13,048 nt of DNA from DATAYF01 sp036272735 (GCA_036272735.1 DATAYF010000450.1:1-13048); one strand, 5' to 3'. Numbered from the stretch's first letter, positions 1 to 6,265 are shown. Program-made: numbers and translations. The notes: a model not told the origin generated them from the sequence alone.

Positions 1-192
1 CCACACTTCACCAGCCACGATCGTTCAGCGTGTGGCACGGTGGTCAAGAAAACGCTCAGTGTGCGTACCCATATTTGTACAGGATGCGGCGTCGTGCTGG
101 ACCGTGACCATAATGCAGCACTGAACATCCTGCAAAAAGCTATGGATCGTACCATCGGGCAGACGGGAACGAGTCGTCGAGAGACGGCCTAA
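1..192 (+). CDS. tnpB: IS200/IS605-type TnpB (RNA-guided nuclease/OrfB), C-terminal fragment
   Basis: Frame 1 is open from the window edge to TAA at 190-192, giving the last 63 residues; the rest lies outside the window. The fragment shows the typical end of TnpB: a zinc-finger region (THICTGCG, cysteines at residues 26 and 29) followed by DRDHNAALNIL, the RuvC-III block with its catalytic aspartate. TnpB is the transposon-encoded, omega-RNA-guided nuclease of IS200/IS605 elements. An oddity is the first zinc pair. It normally reads CSxCG, but here it reads RSACG (residues 9-12), so one of the four zinc ligands appears replaced by Arg. This may mark an inactive or decaying copy. The hairpin right end of the element follows at 265-293. 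The family assignment is firm. Whether the missing upstream part is intact cannot be seen. Confidence 0.88.
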   Translation, partial: PHFTSHDRSACGTVVKKTLSVRTHICTGCGVVLDRDHNAALNILQKAMDRTIGQTGTSRRETA

Positions 193-293
193 CTCTTCTG
201 GACATTCGGCCTCTACGCATCGTCAGTGATGGCGGTGGGCAAGTTGGATGGTGGAAAGAAGAATCCCCGCTCATGTATGGCGGGGAGTGTCAA
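193..293 (+). mobile_element. Right end of IS200/IS605-type element, putative omega-RNA 3' region
   Basis: Just after the tnpB stop comes about 100 bases without a gene, ending in a GC-rich hairpin (CCCCGC 265-270, GCGGGG 280-285, 9-base loop) followed by AGTGTCAA (286-293). IS605-family right ends typically finish with such a subterminal hairpin and a GTCAA-like terminus, so I place the element boundary near 293. In this family the end of tnpB and the right end are transcribed as the omega-RNA scaffold, with the guide taken from flanking DNA, here from about 294. The family logic is established. The exact boundary and transcription are inferred. Confidence 0.65.
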
Positions 294-312
294 CAGAACC
301 ATCTTAGCTATT

Positions 313-383
313 TGGTGTCAATTGTGGTGTCAATTGGCCTTGTAAGCTTATGGTGCTAGTACCAATTGACTTGGTGAGCTTAT
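313..383. repeat. Tandem 12-bp repeat and spaced direct repeats upstream of the MBL operon
   Basis: TGGTGTCAATTG occurs twice in direct tandem (313-324 and 325-336). In addition, CAATTGGCCTTGTAAGCTTAT-like sequence at 331-351 is repeated at 363-383 with 17 of 21 bases matching, 32 bases apart, or about three helical turns. The downstream copy ends just before the proposed -35 box. This is compatible with a regulator-binding array for the following operon, or with debris of the adjacent insertion element. Confidence 0.5.
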
Positions 384-385
384 TC

Positions 386-414
386 TTGTGATAGTATCTT
401 GGGTATGATACTAT
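386..414 (+). promoter_or_regulatory. Putative sigma70-type promoter of the MBL-ugd-acpS-dtd operon
   Basis: TTGTGA (386-391) and TACTAT (409-414) are separated by 17 bases, with the first gene starting 48 bases after the -10 box. The interval also contains a perfect inverted repeat ATAGTATC/GATACTAT (391-398 and 407-414) that overlaps the spacer and the -10 box. A repressor could bind there. Other box pairs are possible in this AT-rich stretch. Confidence 0.4.
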
Positions 415-462
415 ATTCCCGTTATTGTTCTCGCAAGTGTCAGGGCCAGGAGATTGCCAACC

Positions 463-1128
463 ATGCCTGATAACGAGGTACGTCCTGAGAATATGCCCAT
501 CGTCGCTAGTGTGACCGTGGGGATGCTCGCTGAAAATTGTTATCTCTATGCGTGTCCGCATACGCGCGAAGCTGTGATTATCGATCCAGGTGACGAGCCT
601 GAAAGGATTCTGAACACCATTCAGGAACAGAAACTGATCCCGAAATATATTATCAATACGCATGGTCATTTCGATCATATCGGCGCTATCGACGCGGTGA
701 GTGCGGTCTATCCGGTCCCGCTCGCCATTTATCCCGCTGATGTCCTCATGTATACCGATGTGCGTGCCGCTGCTCACTACAACCGCCCGGCTCCACTCGT
801 CAAACGCCAACCAGACATCTTGCTCAAAGAGGGCGACCGGCTCTCCTTTGGCTCGCTGACCCTTTCTGTGCTGCATACGCCGGGGCATACACCTGGCGGC
901 ATCTGTCTGGTCAGCGCCCCCTATTGTGTCTTTAGCGGTGATACATTGTTCCATCGTGGCATTGGTCGGACCGATTTAGAGGGTGGTAATCACGAACAAA
1001 TCGTGCAATCGATTCGTCACAAACTCTATACACTGCCCGACGAACTGATCGTCTTTCCCGGTCATGGGGACCCAACTACTATTCTTGAAGAAAAACAGGA
1101 AAATCCATTTGTGACTGTAGAGGAGTAA
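463..1128 (+). CDS. MBL-fold metallo-hydrolase, glyoxalase II-like
   Basis: This 221-residue protein has the metallo-beta-lactamase fold typical of small hydroxyacylglutathione-hydrolase-like enzymes (YcbL/GloB-like), which hydrolyse thioesters or related substrates using two metal ions. Visible motifs in order are THGHFDHIG (the HxHxDH metal signature), HTPGHTPGG (third metal-binding His), FSGDTLF (bridging Asp) and FPGHGDPTT (last His). Length is normal for the glyoxalase II-like group without the extra C-terminal domain. I chose ATG 463 because AGGAG lies 10 bases upstream (448-452). The in-frame TTG at 454 has that same motif directly against it. It is the first gene of a four-gene operon, 5 bases before the dehydrogenase. 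The physiological substrate cannot be told from sequence. A link to thiol metabolism, given the MshC-like gene nearby, is only a suggestion. Confidence 0.9.
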   Translation: MPDNEVRPENMPIVASVTVGMLAENCYLYACPHTREAVIIDPGDEPERILNTIQEQKLIPKYIINTHGHFDHIGAIDAVSAVYPVPLAIYPADVLMYTDVRAAAHYNRPAPLVKRQPDILLKEGDRLSFGSLTLSVLHTPGHTPGGICLVSAPYCVFSGDTLFHRGIGRTDLEGGNHEQIVQSIRHKLYTLPDELIVFPGHGDPTTILEEKQENPFVTVEE

Positions 1129-1133
1129 TTACT

Positions 1134-2546
1134 GTGTCTACTATCTGTGTGATTGGTACCGGCTACGTTGGCCTGGTCACGGGGACGTGTCTTGCCGACC
1201 TGGGCAACCAGGTGACCTGCGTCGATATTATCCAGGCGAAGATTGATCGCCTCAAAAATGGTGAATTGCCCATCTACGAGCCTGGCCTGCAAGAACTGGT
1301 GGAGCGCAACGTCGCCGCTGGACGTTTGCGGTTTACCACTAGCTATAGCGAGGGGCTCGATCAGTGTGAATTTATATTCATTGCGGTCAACACGCCGATG
1401 GATGCCGACCAGGGCGGTGCCGATATGCGCTACGTGGAAAGCGCGGCTCGTAGCATTGCCGAGGGGCTCGATCACTACGCCGTCGTCATCAATAAGAGCA
1501 CCGTGCCCGTGGGTAGCGGTGACCTCGTCTCACGCGTGATCAGCAACAACATCAAGCATCCCAACGCAGGTTTCGCGGTGGTCTCTAACCCCGAATTTCT
1601 CGCTGAAGGTTCCGCAGTCCGCGATTTCCAAACCCCTGATCGCATTGTTCTTGGCTCGGCCGAGCCTGAAGCCGCGCACAAGGTGGCACAACTCTACCTT
1701 TCTTTGCGCGCTCCTTTCGTCATCACCGATATCTATACGGCAGAAATGATCAAGTACGCGTCGAACGCGTTTCTGGCGACAAAGATCTCTTTTATCAATG
1801 AAATCGCGCAGATCTGTGATCGTCTTGGCGCGGATGTCAAGGAGGTAGCTGCCGGTATGGGCTATGATAAGCGTATCGGTCACGCCTTCCTGGGCGCTGG
1901 CATTGGCTACGGTGGCAGTTGTTTCCCGAAAGATGTACGCGCCCTCGCCTACATGGCCGCCGAAGCTGGTTTGCATCCACAGATGTTGCACGCGGTCATG
2001 GAGATCAATCACGACCAGCGCCGCCTGGTGGTTAACAAGCTCAATACTATTCTCGGCACGCTGCGTGGCTGTGTAATTGGCGTGCTCGGTCTGGCTTTTA
2101 AGGCTAACACCGACGACATGCGCGAATCGCCCGCCCTCGATGTGATCCGCTGGGTCACCAGCCAGGGTGCCAGCATACGCGTCTACGACCCGATTGCGAC
2201 CCACACCGGTCGCATTGCGCTCGAACAAGAAGGCGTTGATATGGATAAAATCACCTTTTGTGAGAACGCCTACGAGGTGGCTGTCGGTGCCGATGCACTG
2301 GTAACCGTTACTCCCTGGAACGAGTTCAAAGCGCTGAATATGCGAAAAATTCGCGAGACCATGCGCCGCCCTGTGCTGATCGATGCGGTCAATATCTATG
2401 AACCCGTCCAGGCGGACCGTGATGGCTTTGTCTATCGTGGTATTGGTCGTGGCTCCGGTCCCGCTCCGACCATCCTATCCGCTAGCGATACCACCAGCAT
2501 GCTTCCCGCAGAGGCCACGCAGCCAGCGCTGGAGACGGGAGACTAA
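1134..2546 (+). CDS. ugd: UDP-glucose 6-dehydrogenase / UDP-glucose-GDP-mannose dehydrogenase family
   Basis: A 470-residue cytosolic NAD-dependent enzyme that should oxidise a nucleotide sugar (most often UDP-glucose) twice to the uronic acid, a precursor for capsule, exopolysaccharide or cell-wall polymers. The N-terminal Rossmann motif GTGYVG (residues 8-13) is followed by Asp31, which contacts the NAD ribose. The catalytic lysine region is EMIKYASN (Lys207), and the catalytic cysteine sits in GGSCFPKD (Cys263). The C-terminal UDP-binding domain ends around YRGIGRG (434-440), so about 30 residues (SGPAPTILSA onward) form a polar extra tail. Start is GTG 1134, with AGGAG at 1121-1125 and an 8-base spacing. 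The SD overlaps the end of the preceding gene, and the next gene starts 6 bases after the stop, which indicates co-transcription. UDP-glucose is the likeliest substrate, but UDP-GlcNAc or GDP-mannose relatives are not excluded. Confidence 0.93.
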   Translation: MSTICVIGTGYVGLVTGTCLADLGNQVTCVDIIQAKIDRLKNGELPIYEPGLQELVERNVAAGRLRFTTSYSEGLDQCEFIFIAVNTPMDADQGGADMRYVESAARSIAEGLDHYAVVINKSTVPVGSGDLVSRVISNNIKHPNAGFAVVSNPEFLAEGSAVRDFQTPDRIVLGSAEPEAAHKVAQLYLSLRAPFVITDIYTAEMIKYASNAFLATKISFINEIAQICDRLGADVKEVAAGMGYDKRIGHAFLGAGIGYGGSCFPKDVRALAYMAAEAGLHPQMLHAVMEINHDQRRLVVNKLNTILGTLRGCVIGVLGLAFKANTDDMRESPALDVIRWVTSQGASIRVYDPIATHTGRIALEQEGVDMDKITFCENAYEVAVGADALVTVTPWNEFKALNMRKIRETMRRPVLIDAVNIYEPVQADRDGFVYRGIGRGSGPAPTILSASDTTSMLPAEATQPALETGD

Positions 2547-2552
2547 CCGCAC

Positions 2553-3098
2553 ATGCCAGAAGATCAGCCACTGCTCTTCACGCCGCTGGTGAGCCAGCCC
2601 GCAGTTCACGTGCCCGATTGGTTGTTTGGGCCGGGTGGCGTGGCTGGTCTTCCTGCTCCGTTGCTGCCAACGCAAGGGGTGAATGTTGCGGTCGGCGTTG
2701 ATATGATCGAGGTTGAGCGTGTGCGTAAGGTCTACGAGCATCATGGTGAGCGTTTCCTCACGCGCGTCTTTACGCCAGAGGAGGTGCGACAGTGCCGAGG
2801 CAAGCCAGCTCGTCTTGCCGGTCGTTTCGCCGCTAAAGAGGCCATAAGTAAGGCGTTGGGCACGGGGCTACGTGGCGTCTCCTGGCGCGAGATGGAGGTG
2901 GTGCAACTGCGTAGCGGCCGCCCAAGCGTGCGTCTGCATGGCGTCGCCAAAATACGCGCCGAACAGCTTGGTTTGAATGCCTTCGACGTCAGTATCGCCG
3001 ACCTGGCGCAACTCTCGATTGCCATTGCCGTGGCTATCCAGGTCACACCACCTGCTACACCTCCACTTCAAACGACCGAGGAAGCCGAGAAATTATGA
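2553..3098 (+). CDS. acpS: Holo-[acyl-carrier-protein] synthase with N-terminal extension
   Basis: AcpS transfers 4'-phosphopantetheine from CoA to the serine of acyl carrier protein, activating fatty-acid synthesis. The core begins near residue 46 with AVGVDMIEVERV (Mg-binding Asp50) and contains GRFAAKEAISKALGTG (Mg-binding Glu96) and the W-x-x-M-E-V block (111-116). The family is about 120-130 residues. Here 181 residues result from a roughly 44-residue Pro/Leu-rich N-terminal extension and an 18-residue C-terminal tail. ATG 2553 has GGGAG at 2537-2541. An in-frame GTG at 2679 would give a normal-length protein but has only AAGGGG directly abutting it, so I keep the long form with reservation. 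The conserved SISH motif near the end reads SIAD (147-150), losing the usual His. It lies 6 bases after ugd and overlaps dtd by 4 bases (ATGA). Confidence 0.88.
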   Translation: MPEDQPLLFTPLVSQPAVHVPDWLFGPGGVAGLPAPLLPTQGVNVAVGVDMIEVERVRKVYEHHGERFLTRVFTPEEVRQCRGKPARLAGRFAAKEAISKALGTGLRGVSWREMEVVQLRSGRPSVRLHGVAKIRAEQLGLNAFDVSIADLAQLSIAIAVAIQVTPPATPPLQTTEEAEKL

Positions 3099-3541
3099 GA
3101 GCCTTGTTACAGAGAGTCAGCAGCGCGCATGTTACTGTTGATGAGCAGGTTGTCGGTCAGATAGGTCAGGGGCTGCTGGTGCTGTTGGGCGTAGGGTTGG
3201 CTGATAGCGAAATCCAGGCGAAACTGCTCACTGATAAAATCGTCAATCTGCGCATCTTTGCTGATGAAAACGGCAAAATGAATCGTTCGCTGCTGGACGT
3301 GGGCGGGCAGGTGCTGGTGGTTTCGCAATTTACGCTCTACGCTAACATGCACCGTGGTCGTCGTCCCAGCTTTGTTGAGGCTGCACCTCCCCACCTCGCG
3401 GATGTGCTATGCGAGCGTTTCAAGGCAGCCTTTGCTGCACACGGTATTGAAGTTGCAAGCGGCATTTTTGGTGCACATATGCAAGTCAACCTCTGCAATG
3501 ATGGGCCGGTGACCATCTGGCTGGACAGCGATGAGGTGTGA
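3095..3541 (+). CDS. dtd: D-aminoacyl-tRNA deacylase
   Basis: Dtd removes D-amino acids (and glycine from tRNA-Ala) mischarged onto tRNA, protecting translation in the cytosol. At 148 residues the length is exactly that of the family. The N-terminus MRALLQRVSSAHVTVD is typical. The two active-site motifs are both present: SQFTLYAN (from residue 77) and the Gly-Pro loop in NDGPVT (135-140). The KMNRSL block is also conserved. The ATG overlaps the acpS stop codon (ATGA), so the two are almost certainly translationally coupled, and this is the last gene of the operon. A 19-bp stem hairpin starts 11 bases after its stop. No sequence anomaly is seen. Confidence 0.95.
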   Translation: MRALLQRVSSAHVTVDEQVVGQIGQGLLVLLGVGLADSEIQAKLLTDKIVNLRIFADENGKMNRSLLDVGGQVLVVSQFTLYANMHRGRRPSFVEAAPPHLADVLCERFKAAFAAHGIEVASGIFGAHMQVNLCNDGPVTIWLDSDEV

Positions 3542-3552
3542 GTGAGGGTAGC

Positions 3553-3601
3553 GATCGTGTCAAATACGACCCCCGCAAGGGAGGTCGTATTTGACACGAT
3601 C
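3553..3601. terminator. Long hairpin H1: 19-bp perfect inverted repeat after dtd
   Basis: Arms 3553-3571 and 3583-3601 are perfectly complementary over 19 bases around an 11-base loop. It lies between the stop of dtd and the promoter of the tatD operon, so termination of the first operon is the likely role. There is no T-run after the stem. The right arm contains TTGACA (3591-3596), used as the -35 box of the next promoter, so terminator and promoter share DNA. Confidence 0.7.
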
Positions 3602-3620
3602 ATAACACGTCTCATATACT
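3591..3620 (+). promoter_or_regulatory. Promoter of the tatD-mshC-like operon, -35 inside hairpin H1
   Basis: TTGACA (3591-3596) and TATACT (3615-3620) are near-consensus sigma70-type boxes with an 18-base spacer. Transcription would start near 3627, leaving a leader of about 98 bases. The -35 box lies entirely in the right arm of the upstream hairpin, so cruciform extrusion or terminator folding could interfere with the promoter. Confidence 0.7.
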
Positions 3621-3638
3621 ACACAATGGAAAGTATTG

Positions 3639-3680
3639 GGGAGAACATACATTATCACTTGCCTGTATGAACGTTCTCCC
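3639..3680 (+). promoter_or_regulatory. Hairpin in the tatD leader
   Basis: GGGAGAAC (3639-3646) is perfectly complementary to GTTCTCCC (3673-3680), and an inner stem CATACA (3646-3651) pairs with TGTATG (3664-3669), leaving a small bulge on one side and a 12-base loop. The structure sits within the predicted 5' leader about 45 bases before the start codon. It may act in attenuation or mRNA stability. No known riboswitch class is recognisable. Confidence 0.45.
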
Positions 3681-3724
3681 TGGCTCCGCTCATGCACGCA
3701 TACTGCTCGGAAAGGACCCAACCT

Positions 3725-4501
3725 GTGCTCGTCGATAGCCATGCCCACGTTGATACCTCCCGATTCGACGACGACCGCGAAACTGTTATTCAGAACGCCC
3801 TCGACGAAGGTGTCACGCGCATTGTAGACCCCGGCTGCGATCTTCCTTCAAGTCAAGCAGCCCTTGCCCTTGCCAAAGCCCATCCTGGCACCATTTTCGC
3901 GGGTGTCGGTGTCCATCCGCATGATGCAAGCACCTATACAGACGAAGTCGCCGCACGCCTGCGTGTTATGGCCCGCGAACCTGAAGTGGTCGCTATCGGT
4001 GAGTTTGGCCTTGATTATTTTCGCATGCTCACGCCTCGCGACGTGCAGCGTGCGGTATTCTGCGCGCACCTTCAGCTTGCGCGTGAATTGCACCTTCCCT
4101 GCATCATCCATGTTCGTGACGCGCACGACGATGTTGTCGAGCTGCTACGCGCGCATGGTCAGGGCTTGCGTGGCGTTTTCCACTGTTTTTCGGGCAACGT
4201 CGCCCAGGCGGAAGAATGTCTGGCCTTCGAGGGCTTTGTGCTCTCCTTCGCTGGTCCCTTGACGAAGCAAGGCAACGAGCTACCTGAGGTTGCCAAAATG
4301 GTGCCTCTGGACCGTGTCATGGTCGAAACCGATAGCCCCTATCTTGTCCCGAAACCGCTCAAAGTCAGGCGTAACGAGCCACGCTTTGTGCAACATACTG
4401 CCGCCAAACTGGCCGAAATTCGAGGCATGACGCTCGATGAAATCGCCGCCATTACGACAACAAACGCTGTTCGTTTGTTCGGCCTAGGAGAAAACTCTTA
4501 A
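3725..4501 (+). CDS. tatD: TatD-family metal-dependent hydrolase (DNase/deaminase-fold)
   Basis: A 258-residue TIM-barrel hydrolase of the TatD/YcfH/YjjV family, whose members show 3'-5' exonuclease activity on damaged DNA and D-Tyr-tRNA or related repair roles. With the GTG start the protein opens MLVDSHAHVD. The metal ligands are His6 and His8 (HAH), Glu93 (AIGEFGLDY), His129 (IIHVRD), His153 (FHCFSG) and Asp203 (VETDSPYL). Start choice: GTG 3725 has GGAAAGGA at 3709-3716 with 8-base spacing and gives the standard family N-terminus. The in-frame ATG at 3692 would add 11 atypical residues. The stop overlaps the next start by one base (TAATG), so the MshC-like gene is coupled. The precise substrate is uncertain within the family. 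Confidence 0.93.
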   Translation: MLVDSHAHVDTSRFDDDRETVIQNALDEGVTRIVDPGCDLPSSQAALALAKAHPGTIFAGVGVHPHDASTYTDEVAARLRVMAREPEVVAIGEFGLDYFRMLTPRDVQRAVFCAHLQLARELHLPCIIHVRDAHDDVVELLRAHGQGLRGVFHCFSGNVAQAEECLAFEGFVLSFAGPLTKQGNELPEVAKMVPLDRVMVETDSPYLVPKPLKVRRNEPRFVQHTAAKLAEIRGMTLDEIAAITTTNAVRLFGLGENS

Positions 4502-5685
4502 TGAAACTATTTAATACCCTGACTCAATCCCTTGAATCGCTTGAACTTATTGATAATACAGCAAGTGTGTATATTTGTGGTATTACACCTTACGATACAA
4601 CTCATCTCGGACATGCCTTTTTAAACGTGGCCTTTGATACCCTGATCCGCTACCTTGAATTTCGTGGCAACAAGGTCAGGTATGTGCAGAATGTGACCGA
4701 TATCGACGACGATGTTTTGCGCAAAGCTCGCGAAATGGGCATGGCGTGGGATGAGCTAGGCCGACGCGAAACCGAGCGCTATCTGCGTGATCTTGACGCG
4801 CTTAACGTGCGCCGCCCCGATGTTTACGCGCGTGCTAGTGATGAGATACCCAATATCGTGAAGATTGTCGAAAATCTGGTTGAACGTGGCTACGCGTACG
4901 TTAGCGAGGGCTGCGTCTTCTACGATGTGCGTCGCGATAAAGATTTTGGCGTGCTGGCCCGTGCCATCGGCCTGAACGACTACAATGCCATGCTGGAAGT
5001 CGCCAACGAGCGTGGCAACTTCCCCAACGATCAACGTAAGCGCGACCCGTTGGACTTCGTGCTCTGGCAGGCCCAGGCTCCTGGCGAACCCGCGTGGGAG
5101 AGTCCCTGGGGTCCTGGCCGCCCTGGCTGGCACATTGAATGTAGTGCCATGATACTGCACTATCTGGGCCCGCAGATCGATATTCATGGTGGTGGCTTCG
5201 ATCTGGCTTTCCCGCATCATACCTGCGAAATCGCGCAATCCGAGCATTACACTGGTAAAAAGCCGTTCAGCTGTTGCTGGATGCACGTTGGCATGGTGTA
5301 CCAGGATGGCGAAAAAATGAGCAAATCGTTGGGGAATCTGACCCTTGTGCGAGACTTACTCAAAGATTACAGCCCGGACACCATTCGCTTGAGCCTGCAA
5401 AGTCACCACTACCGTTTCCCCTGGGAATGCTTCCCTGAGGACTTGAAAGCGGCCGAGCGAACCGTCGAGTTGCTAGAACATGTACGGCACTTGAGCGGAC
5501 GAAGTGGGCAAGGTGAGGATCTCACGTTGCGTCACCAGTTCAAATCCGCGATGGAGGGTGACCTCAACACGCCAGAAGCCATCGTGCTCATCAAACAAGC
5601 CGCCGAGACGGTGGTTGCCAATCACGATCTAAACGCAGGAGCCGAGGTCTTACGCCTGACCACCGCCCTTGGGTTGTGCGTGTAG
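4501..5685 (+). CDS. MshC-like cysteine ligase (class I CysRS-related)
   Basis: This 394-residue protein belongs to the cysteinyl-tRNA synthetase superfamily, but its signatures match MshC, which joins cysteine to glucosaminyl-inositol in mycothiol synthesis. It reads CGITPYDTTHLGHA (26-39) where CysS usually has CGPTVYDxxHIGNA. It also has HVGMVYQDGEKMSKSLGN (262-279) and HHYRFPWE (302-309), all in MshC style. Zinc ligands are Cys26, Cys214, His239 and Glu243. The ATP-binding HLGH (35-38) and KMSKS (272-276) motifs are intact. Length is below CysS (about 460) and lacks the tRNA anticodon-recognition tail, as in MshC (about 400-420). AGGAG at 4486-4490 precedes the ATG, which overlaps the tatD stop. 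An unusual CysS paralogue or a ligase acting on another amine remains possible, since mycothiol is classically actinobacterial. Confidence 0.78.
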   Translation: MKLFNTLTQSLESLELIDNTASVYICGITPYDTTHLGHAFLNVAFDTLIRYLEFRGNKVRYVQNVTDIDDDVLRKAREMGMAWDELGRRETERYLRDLDALNVRRPDVYARASDEIPNIVKIVENLVERGYAYVSEGCVFYDVRRDKDFGVLARAIGLNDYNAMLEVANERGNFPNDQRKRDPLDFVLWQAQAPGEPAWESPWGPGRPGWHIECSAMILHYLGPQIDIHGGGFDLAFPHHTCEIAQSEHYTGKKPFSCCWMHVGMVYQDGEKMSKSLGNLTLVRDLLKDYSPDTIRLSLQSHHYRFPWECFPEDLKAAERTVELLEHVRHLSGRSGQGEDLTLRHQFKSAMEGDLNTPEAIVLIKQAAETVVANHDLNAGAEVLRLTTALGLCV

Positions 5686-5688
5686 TAA

Positions 5689-5758
5689 ATAGTATACAAT
5701 GCGCATGGTCCCAGGTTATGGCGCGCCATAACCTGGGACCATGCGCATTGCATACTAT
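5689..5758. terminator. Palindrome H2: 35-bp arms with no loop between convergent genes
   Basis: The segment is a nearly perfect palindrome centred between 5723 and 5724 (GGCGCGCC core). The arms 5689-5723 and 5724-5758 are complementary at 34 of 35 positions, the one mismatch being 5696/5751. It begins three bases after the stop of the MshC-like gene and its right arm contains the stop codon of the convergent HTH gene (5755-5757). This makes it an obvious candidate for a bidirectional terminator. Confidence 0.75.
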
Positions 5759-5991
5759 GGCCCCTGCTCATTCTCATTCTCCTGCAAAACGACCTCAATC
5801 TGGTCCAGCGTATATACCTGCCCTGTCAGGGTCGTTACCGAGCTCAAAACCTGTTCCACTATGGCTTTCTCGACGGGATCTTTGTTCGCCATGTGAAACA
5901 CGCTCCACGGCGAGACACCTGCGACGCGCGCCAATAGCTCTATGCCTAGATTATGTTTCTCGATAATGCGTAAAAATGGGATGCGTGCCAT
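5755..5991 (-). CDS. Small HTH-like (XRE-type) DNA-binding protein
   Basis: A 78-residue protein read leftwards from ATG 5989-5991, with GAGAGG about 10 bases upstream on its strand. Residues 15-55 (LGIELLARVAGVSPWSVFHM, then a helix EKAIVEQVLSSV) look like a degenerate Cro/C1-type helix-turn-helix, with AGVSPWSV as turn and recognition helix. The end TGQVYTLDQIEVVL resembles the short tail of small XRE-like proteins. The last residues are very acidic (ENENEQGP). It stands alone, convergent to the MshC-like gene and divergent from the threonine-aldolase-like gene, which it might regulate. I do not recognise a named family, and the DNA-binding role is inferred from motif shape only. Confidence 0.65.
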   Translation of the reverse strand: MARIPFLRIIEKHNLGIELLARVAGVSPWSVFHMANKDPVEKAIVEQVLSSVTTLTGQVYTLDQIEVVLQENENEQGP

Positions 5992-6158
5992 TACTATTTC
6001 CCTCTCATTGCCTGCAACTTCGCCCTCTCACTTTATACATACCGTGACCTTCGGCAAGAGCGGAAAGCTTCTTGCTCGTATCCACTTTTTCCACCTGCAA
6101 AGAATCTTCTGGTACCGGGACTGGACATTTGTGCTCAGGTTTTTTGGTCAGTAGTGAG

Positions 6159-6188
6159 TTGACAGTACCCGATGAGCTGACTTATGAT
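6159..6188 (+). promoter_or_regulatory. Strong sigma70-type promoter of the threonine-aldolase-like gene
   Basis: TTGACA (6159-6164) and TATGAT (6183-6188) are separated by 18 bases, both near consensus. The expected start site is near 6195, giving a leader of about 70 bases. The rest of the 274-base divergent region 5992-6265 holds no gene I can support. Confidence 0.7.
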
Positions 6189-6265
6189 GAAAAAATGGTT
6201 GCGCAAGGAAGCATTAATACATTGACAAGGATCATTTCGTAAAAAGAGATAAGGATGGTATCCGT

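Noticed and set aside
304..954. Minus-strand open frame of 216 codons
   Set aside because: It lies mostly antisense to the MBL-fold hydrolase, which has all its metal motifs, and its translation shows no recognisable protein features.
1530..2228. Minus-strand open frame of 232 codons
   Set aside because: Antisense to the dehydrogenase gene with its clear Rossmann and catalytic motifs. It is a codon-bias shadow.
3621..3724. T-box or cysteine riboswitch in the tatD leader
   Set aside because: The leader is too short and lacks the T-box consensus. Only a simple bulged hairpin is visible.
3692..4501. Upstream ATG start for TatD
   Set aside because: It adds 11 residues not seen in the family, while GTG 3725 has a good SD and gives the standard MLVDSHAHVD start.
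4756..5286. Minus-strand open frame of 176 codons
   Set aside because: Antisense to the MshC-like gene with no ribosome site or family motif.
4501..5685. Ordinary cysteinyl-tRNA synthetase (cysS)
   Set aside because: The catalytic motifs read like MshC and the tRNA-binding C-terminal region is missing. I keep CysS paralogue only as an alternative.
6222..6250. Second promoter with TTGACA at 6222-6227
   Set aside because: No acceptable -10 box at 16-18 bases. The pair at 6159-6188 is far better.
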